A stretch of 5,548 bases of DNA, from the NCBI GenBank assembly GCA_021797265.1, contig JAJZZZ010000094.1, positions 1 through 5,548 of the forward strand, read 5' to 3'. This DNA is from Thermoplasmata archaeon (lineage in GTDB: Archaea; Thermoplasmatota; Thermoplasmata; Thermoplasmatales; Thermoplasmataceae). A program made the position numbers and the translations under genes. Below are positions 1 through 3,897 of the stretch, piece by piece. The notes under the pieces are model-generated. The model made no database searches. It was not told the origin of the DNA and saw only the letters and a list, made by a program, of their open reading frames with translations. Numbering within the stretch: the stretch's first letter is position 1; the number at the start of each line of letters is the position of its first letter.

Positions 1-550
1 AATAATCGACCCATGAATCCATCATCCTGTCTTCGACGTTGCCCACCACGTGGTCGATCTTTTTCAGGCCGACCGGTTTTGCTTTAATGTTCAACTCTTC
101 GTAACCTGCAGGAATATCTGATCCAGCCTCAGAGAAATCGGTAAGCGTGTGTACAGTTTCACCGTAAGTGGCAAGCTCAGCAGTCCGGTAAGTGCCGAAA
201 TCACCCTTGATGCTGTTTTCACCTCTAACCTTGACAACGCCCCTTTTCTTGACAAAATCAAGTGTATCCCCTATATTTTCTACTTTCATGGATACGTCTT
301 TGACGCCATCCCCGTGCAGCCTGACGTGATCGGCGATTGGAGACTCATAGTTCAGGAAACTTGTGAAGACAAGCCTTACATTGTTCTGCTGCAAAAGATA
401 GGATACACGGTCCCTGACTCCTGTTTCGGGGCCAGCATAAGCTTTAAGGTCAAACCCCAGCGCATGCTGGTGGTAAAATGCCCACTGCTTTGCCGATCCC
501 ACATAATATTCAACTGCGTTCAGTGAGTCAAAAAGGTTCTCGTTACCCAT
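1..550 (-). CDS. hpd: 4-hydroxyphenylpyruvate dioxygenase, N-terminal half (cut by the window edge)
   Basis: Read on the minus strand from ATG at 550-548, this frame stays open for 183 codons to the left edge. HPPD is a non-haem Fe(II) enzyme that converts 4-hydroxyphenylpyruvate and O2 to homogentisate and CO2 in tyrosine catabolism. The N-terminal vicinal-oxygen-chelate half is recognisable: an NAVEYYVGSAKQWAFYHQHALG segment near residues 11-32, typical of HPPD (F/Y..VG.A.Q...Y....G), then RVSYLLQQNNVRLVFTS near 48-64. The second half opens with KKIDHVVGNVEDRMMDSWVDY from residue 163. His167 in DHVVGNV is the family's first iron ligand; the other two ligands (a His and a Glu) lie beyond the edge. 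The family usually has about 360-380 residues, so roughly half is missing. The start is favoured by a TATA box about 25 bases upstream, implying a leaderless mRNA. It is divergent from the gene at 698. A plus-strand open frame over 149-526 is its shadow. Confidence 0.93.
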   Translation of the reverse strand, partial: MGNENLFDSLNAVEYYVGSAKQWAFYHQHALGFDLKAYAGPETGVRDRVSYLLQQNNVRLVFTSFLNYESPIADHVRLHGDGVKDVSMKVENIGDTLDFVKKRGVVKVRGENSIKGDFGTYRTAELATYGETVHTLTDFSEAGSDIPAGYEELNIKAKPVGLKKIDHVVGNVEDRMMDSWVDY

Positions 551-570
551 GACTTATCATGAAGCAACGG

Positions 571-585
571 TTATAAAAAGTTTCC
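571..585 (-). promoter_or_regulatory. Archaeal TATA box and BRE of hpd (leaderless promoter)
   Basis: On the minus strand, 585 to 571 reads GGAAACTTTTTATAA-like: a purine-rich BRE-like stretch followed by a TTTTATAA TATA box at 578-571. The box centre is about 24-25 bases before the ATG at 550, the distance at which archaeal RNA polymerase normally initiates. The transcript should therefore start at or within a base or two of the start codon, giving a leaderless message. Seen in sequence; the start site itself is inferred. Confidence 0.65.
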
Positions 586-601
586 CTGAATACCGTATTT
601 T

Positions 602-639
602 TGCGTGTCACTGATTAACAAACGCATTTATCATATGCG
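602..639. promoter_or_regulatory. Possible operator: three short half-sites between divergent genes
   Basis: The hpd / chlorite-dismutase-like intergenic region contains TGCGT (602-606), ACGCAT (622-627) and ATGCG (635-639). The last two form a short inverted repeat with a 7-base AT-rich spacer (TTTATCA); the first is an inverted copy of the second at longer spacing. The cluster lies upstream of both candidate promoters, where a regulator of either or both genes could bind. The arms are only 5 bases, so chance is quite possible. Confidence 0.2.
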
Positions 640-660
640 GATTGCTGACAAATATGCAAA

Positions 661-672
661 CCCATAATTACC
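661..672 (+). promoter_or_regulatory. Weak TATA-like element of the chlorite-dismutase-family gene
   Basis: CATAATTA at 663-670 is the most TATA-like sequence in the expected place. Initiation about 26 bases downstream would fall near 693, leaving a leader of only about 5 bases before the GTG at 698. AGGA at 689-692 could instead act as a weak Shine-Dalgarno site if transcription starts further upstream, for example from the AT-rich stretch near 628-636. Confidence 0.35.
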
Positions 673-697
673 CAGTTGAAATTCTTGCAGGAAAGAA

Positions 698-1357
698 GTG
701 AGCAAAGAAATTTACATATCAGTGCTTTCGTGCAAATTCAACAATGAGTTCTGGAAATTATCCCGGGAATCCCAGAATGAACTGTTCGGGGAGCTTGAGG
801 AATTTTTCGTGGAGTCCAGGAAGAACCTCATCCACCTTAGAACCTACAGGTCAGTGAGGCATTCCTGCGACCTTCTGGTCTGGCTTTCTTCATCTGAACC
901 TGAAAGGCTCCTGGCTTTCAAGGAAAACCTTAAACGTGCATTGAGGGGCCTTGGAGAAGAGAATTACAGCATGCTTTCACTTTACGAACACTCCCCTTAC
1001 CTCAAAGCGGGTGAAGAACTGTCAAAGTCCCTGAATTTTACTCCAATGAAGTATTTTGTGTGTTACCCCATGAACAAGGACCCGGAGTGGTACCTGGTTG
1101 ATGCCAAAGAAAGGAAAACCATAATGGGTGAGCATATTGCAATGGCCACCTCCAACCCGGAAAACAAGGATATAAGGTCCTATACCACGTATTCATACGG
1201 AATTTCAGACCAGGAATTTGTTGTGATGTATGAAACAGATTCACTCTCTGACTGGTCCCATGTTACACAGAAACTGAGGGAAGCCAGGCAGAGGAAATGG
1301 ATCACAAAGGAATACCCCATTTTTGTGGGGCTTCTCTCTGAGCCGTTCAAGTTTTGA
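698..1357 (+). CDS. Chlorite dismutase / HemQ (coproheme decarboxylase) family protein
   Basis: This 219-residue protein matches the C-terminal signature of the chlorite dismutase/HemQ family: YPMNKDPEWYLVDAKER (123-139), MGEH (143-146), YSYGISDQEFVVMYETD (165-181), LREARQRKW (193-201) and EYPIFVGLL (205-213). His146 matches the family's proximal haem-ligand position and Tyr132 the conserved Tyr of the WYL motif. The distal position, Arg in true chlorite dismutases and Gln in Firmicute ChdC, aligns by hand with Ser161 (Arg160 is adjacent, so a one-residue gap matters). Oxygen-generating chlorite dismutation is therefore unlikely. A role in haem synthesis or haem binding is possible, but the function of archaeal members is unsettled. 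It appears cytosolic, with no signal peptide or membrane segment. GTG at 698 is the only usable start: an in-frame stop lies at 677-679 and no other start follows it. It is probably co-transcribed with thiI, 12 bases downstream. Confidence 0.88.
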   Translation: MSKEIYISVLSCKFNNEFWKLSRESQNELFGELEEFFVESRKNLIHLRTYRSVRHSCDLLVWLSSSEPERLLAFKENLKRALRGLGEENYSMLSLYEHSPYLKAGEELSKSLNFTPMKYFVCYPMNKDPEWYLVDAKERKTIMGEHIAMATSNPENKDIRSYTTYSYGISDQEFVVMYETDSLSDWSHVTQKLREARQRKWITKEYPIFVGLLSEPFKF

Positions 1358-1369
1358 AGGTTATGAAAT

Positions 1370-2821
1370 ATGGCTGTTGCTGAAGAGACCAGGTTGATTA
1401 TCGTGCGCTATTCTGAAGTTGGCCTGAAGGGAAACAGGGCCAGGAGCATGATGATCAACAAGCTCAGGTCCAATATCATGGATGGCCTTGCCCGTATGGA
1501 AGAACGTGCAGATTTCACCACAGAGAGGGGAAGAATCTTTCTGAGTGGATATTCCAGCCAGGAACAGGTTTTTGGTGTACTCAGCAGAACCATGGGTGTC
1601 AAGAGTTTCTCTCCTGTGGTTTCAATCGTTTATGACCGTACTGAGGAGCTTGCTGACAAGGCCGTCGAGCTTTATTCACACATTCTGCCTGGGAAGAAGT
1701 TCGCAGTTAGGTCCAGAAGGGCAGGTGGGCAGAATTTCACAACCAAGGACCTCAATGTAATTGTTGGGGATGCACTTTACAAGTATTCATCCGGCGTCAA
1801 CCTGGACGAGCCAGAGGTTGAGGTAAACATAGAGGTGAGAAACAACAGGGCATATTTTTACACCGAAGTCCACAACGGCCCCGGTGGCCTTCCTTTGGGG
1901 TCTGAAGCGCCAATGGTGGCACTGATGTCAGGTGGCATTGATTCTCCTGTGGCAGCATGGATGATAATGAAAAGGGGCTCACCGGTGGACTTTGTATTCA
2001 TGTCCCTGTCTCACCCCATAGATACAGTGGAATTTTTAAGGGCAGCGAACGTACTCATAAAGGACTGGGCGCTGGGTTACAACCCTACGGTACACATAAT
2101 TGATGGAAAACCACTTGTCGAACTCCTGGTTCTCTCCCACAAGATCAAGATACCGGGTATCACATACAAACGCATCCTTTACAGCCTTGCCCTGGCAATT
2201 TCAGCTGAAAGGGGGGCATATGGAATCATAACTGGAGAATCCCTCGGGCAGGTTTCATCTCAGACACCTCAGAATCTGCTTGCCATAAACCATGGAATTG
2301 ACATTCCCGTTTATCGCCCCCTGATTGGTATGGATAAGGATGAAATATCTGATATGGGACGGGATATAGGCACATTTCCGGCCACCAGCAAGGGTGAGTT
2401 CTGTGCCCTGTTCTCTCAGACTGTCGTGCTCAATGCATCGGCGGATGACATTGACAGGGACATGGAAAATTATGATATCCAGGAAAAGCTTCTGAAGAAC
2501 AGGATAATTCTCAAGGGAAATGAAGTTGAGGAATATCTCAGGAACCTTTCTGATGAAGATTTTGAGATTACAAAGCTTCCCGATAATTCAATTGTTGTGG
2601 ACCTCAGAAGCAAACTGAGCTACAATGAGTGGCACTATGACGACGCCATCAGTTCCGGATTGGGTAGGGTCAGGAATATCATCGAGGAGAACGGCAGGGA
2701 CAAGATCTATGTTTTCTACTGCCAGAAAGGGCTTCAGAGTGCGTACGCTGCCAGTGAGGCCAGGAACCTGGGTGCACGCTCTTATTACACTTCATCTGAA
2801 AAGATCAGGAAAATGAAGTAA
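1370..2821 (+). CDS. thiI: tRNA 4-thiouridine synthetase ThiI with C-terminal rhodanese domain
   Basis: This 483-residue protein has ThiI architecture. A ferredoxin-like N-terminal domain (about 1-60) is followed by a THUMP domain (about 60-170) that binds tRNA. The PP-loop adenylation domain carries SGGIDSP (187-193) and the ThiI-specific GESLGQVSSQTPQNL (289-303). A rhodanese-like domain (about 395-483) has the active-site loop CQKGLQS (451-457). Cys451 would carry the persulfide, and Cys345 in KGEFCALFS matches the E. coli Cys344 that forms a disulfide with the rhodanese Cys456, so both catalytic cysteines are present. The enzyme adenylates U8 of tRNA and thiolates it; in some organisms the rhodanese domain also serves thiamine thiazole synthesis. 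Length is close to the 482 residues of E. coli ThiI. ATG at 1370 follows GAAGG (1356-1360), a weak Shine-Dalgarno match; an ATG at 1363 is out of frame and stops at once. Most archaeal ThiI proteins lack the rhodanese domain; from memory, Thermoplasmata are an exception. Confidence 0.96.
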   Translation: MAVAEETRLIIVRYSEVGLKGNRARSMMINKLRSNIMDGLARMEERADFTTERGRIFLSGYSSQEQVFGVLSRTMGVKSFSPVVSIVYDRTEELADKAVELYSHILPGKKFAVRSRRAGGQNFTTKDLNVIVGDALYKYSSGVNLDEPEVEVNIEVRNNRAYFYTEVHNGPGGLPLGSEAPMVALMSGGIDSPVAAWMIMKRGSPVDFVFMSLSHPIDTVEFLRAANVLIKDWALGYNPTVHIIDGKPLVELLVLSHKIKIPGITYKRILYSLALAISAERGAYGIITGESLGQVSSQTPQNLLAINHGIDIPVYRPLIGMDKDEISDMGRDIGTFPATSKGEFCALFSQTVVLNASADDIDRDMENYDIQEKLLKNRIILKGNEVEEYLRNLSDEDFEITKLPDNSIVVDLRSKLSYNEWHYDDAISSGLGRVRNIIEENGRDKIYVFYCQKGLQSAYAASEARNLGARSYYTSSEKIRKMK

Positions 2822-2854
2822 AGCCCTTGCAATAACAGTTTAGTACGAGGCGCC

Positions 2855-2864
2855 AATATAATAT
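2855..2864 (+). promoter_or_regulatory. TATA-like element ahead of the DCC-family gene
   Basis: AATATAATAT lies in the 51-base gap after thiI. Its centre near 2859 predicts transcription starting about 2885, downstream of the ATG at 2873. It would therefore serve either the in-frame TTG at 2897 or not be the true promoter. A weaker TTTAGTAC at 2839-2846 sits at a better distance for the ATG. Read-through from thiI is equally possible. Confidence 0.3.
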
Positions 2865-2872
2865 TGTTCCAA

Positions 2873-3283
2873 ATGCCCGTGCTCAACAACAGACCTTTGC
2901 TGAAAACAGCCAATTCCCATAAAGCAAGATTTCAAGTCATATATGACGGGGCATGTGGCGTCTGCAATGCATCTGTGGGCTTTCTTAGACACATAGATTT
3001 CCTGCACCAGTATTCCTACCTGACACTACAGTCGTATTCCAAAACATACGACTCCAGAATACCGCTTGAATATCTCCAGGATAGCATCCATGTCATTGAC
3101 TTCCAGAGAAATGAAACCACAACCGGAATGAAAGGGGTTTCTCGGCTATTGCTGCACTCTCCGCCTGCTTTTCCTTTGTATCTCACTGTGGTGCTATTGA
3201 GATACCTTGCCATAGCTGATCCCCTGTACATGTGGATATCTGCCTCCAGGTACGTTCTTTCCCGAAATTTAATTCATCGCTGA
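2873..3283 (+). CDS. DCC family (DUF393) thiol-disulfide oxidoreductase-like protein
   Basis: The protein is 136 residues from ATG 2873. The defining motif is VIYDGACGVCNASVGFLRHI (22-41): a short strand, then D-G-x-C-x-x-C with Cys28 and Cys31, the thioredoxin-like CxxC of the DCC family. The C-terminal half (GMKGVSRLLLHSP, then PLYLTVVLLRYLAIADPLYMWISASRYVLSR split by a loop) also fits the family, which ends in hydrophobic helices and a Y.W....R motif. Family members are proposed dithiol-disulfide proteins; substrates are unknown. The start is uncertain. TTG 2864, GTG 2879 and TTG 2897 are in-frame alternatives, and family members usually have the CxxC closer to the N-terminus than ATG 2873 gives, which favours a later start. 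It lies 51 bases after thiI, another persulfide/dithiol enzyme, though a functional link is only a guess. Confidence 0.82.
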   Translation: MPVLNNRPLLKTANSHKARFQVIYDGACGVCNASVGFLRHIDFLHQYSYLTLQSYSKTYDSRIPLEYLQDSIHVIDFQRNETTTGMKGVSRLLLHSPPAFPLYLTVVLLRYLAIADPLYMWISASRYVLSRNLIHR

Positions 3284-3310
3284 AATTTTACAAATACCTT
3301 TCCCTTTCCA
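3284..3310 (+). terminator. Possible pyrimidine-rich termination region after the DCC gene
   Basis: Immediately after the TGA at 3281-3283, the plus strand becomes rich in T and C (ATTTTAC, then CCTTTCCCTTTCC at about 3297-3309). No hairpin is evident. Archaeal terminators are often T-rich tracts on the coding strand, and a new promoter follows at 3367, so a transcript end here is plausible but weakly supported. Confidence 0.25.
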
Positions 3311-3366
3311 AATAGTATTTCCCGCTAATGCCTGATGAAAAAAAATTATTTCTCATATTCTGCAGT

Positions 3367-3376
3367 AAATATATAT
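3367..3376 (+). promoter_or_regulatory. TATA box of the membrane protein / permease operon
   Basis: AAATATATAT is the strongest TATA box on the plus strand of this window. Its centre (about 3371-3372) is 25-26 bases before the TTG at 3397, predicting initiation on or next to that codon and so a leaderless message beginning with UUG. It separates this operon from the haem/thiI block upstream. Confidence 0.65.
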
Positions 3377-3396
3377 TCGTATCAAGTCTCTAACAA

Positions 3397-3897
3397 TTGA
3401 GGAACTTGGAAGATAGCAACAAATCTGGAAACGAGAATTACAAATTGCTTCTTGACAAACTCAAACTGGATATCAAAACCACTATTGCGCCTGCCAAAGG
3501 AAGTGAAACCTACCTGGCGGCTCTGAAGAGCGAAATACTGGAAACCCCGGATCCTGATATTAGGGCCTTTGTCAGCCTTATTTCATCCGGAAGGAGGAGA
3601 AAGCCCAGAAAGCTCTTCATTGTGGCAGCCGGACAGATGGCATTCTCATCGATCCTTCTGTTCATGGGGCTTGTGCTCATTTTTCCCACTTTCTTCTATT
3701 ACGCCAACCCGGAAGTGATCCTGAACTACTTTGGCTCGTATATTGTATCTGTGCCACCTGATTCCATTGAGTCCACTGTGATATTGGCTGTGGATTTCAT
3801 CATCTCGGTAATAATGCTTCTCTCTGCTTTCCAGATCATAAGGTTTGCGTCTGATAACATGAAGGAAGCGGGACTTACCGTGACTGATGCCAATTGA
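3397..3897 (+). CDS. Small two-helix membrane protein of unknown function
   Basis: I do not recognise this 166-residue protein. Residues 1-72 are hydrophilic and probably helical (KLLLDKLKLDIKTTIAP, then YLAALKSEILETPDPDIRAF). A basic patch, SGRRRKPRK (64-72), follows. Two predicted membrane helices span about 73-101 and 126-149, joined by a short loop (YYANPEVILNYFGSYIVSVPPDS), with a short polar tail. By the positive-inside rule the N-terminal domain and tail would be cytoplasmic. The TTG start is chosen because a strong TATA box lies 25-26 bases upstream; no ATG occurs before the helical core. Its TGA (3895-3897) overlaps the TTG start of the downstream permease in a TTGA junction. This close coupling suggests an accessory or regulatory partner of the permease, but that is inference from context only. 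Confidence 0.75.
   Translation: MRNLEDSNKSGNENYKLLLDKLKLDIKTTIAPAKGSETYLAALKSEILETPDPDIRAFVSLISSGRRRKPRKLFIVAAGQMAFSSILLFMGLVLIFPTFFYYANPEVILNYFGSYIVSVPPDSIESTVILAVDFIISVIMLLSAFQIIRFASDNMKEAGLTVTDAN

Noticed and set aside
46..55. Perfect 10-base palindrome ACCACGTGGT
   Set aside because: It is inside hpd and encodes the conserved DHVVG iron-ligand motif, which explains the sequence.
149..526. A 125-codon plus-strand open frame starting at GTG 149
   Set aside because: It lies antisense to hpd, whose minus-strand frame has clear family motifs over the same bases; the plus-strand translation shows no recognisable domain.
1408..1982. Overlapping short frames within thiI on both strands
   Set aside because: thiI has continuous, strongly conserved coding sequence here; the others are shadows without motifs.
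3284..3396. Possible small RNA or small gene between the DCC gene and the membrane-protein gene
   Set aside because: Only about 110 bases, AT-rich, with no stable hairpin or coding frame seen; a terminator-like tract and a TATA box account for it.
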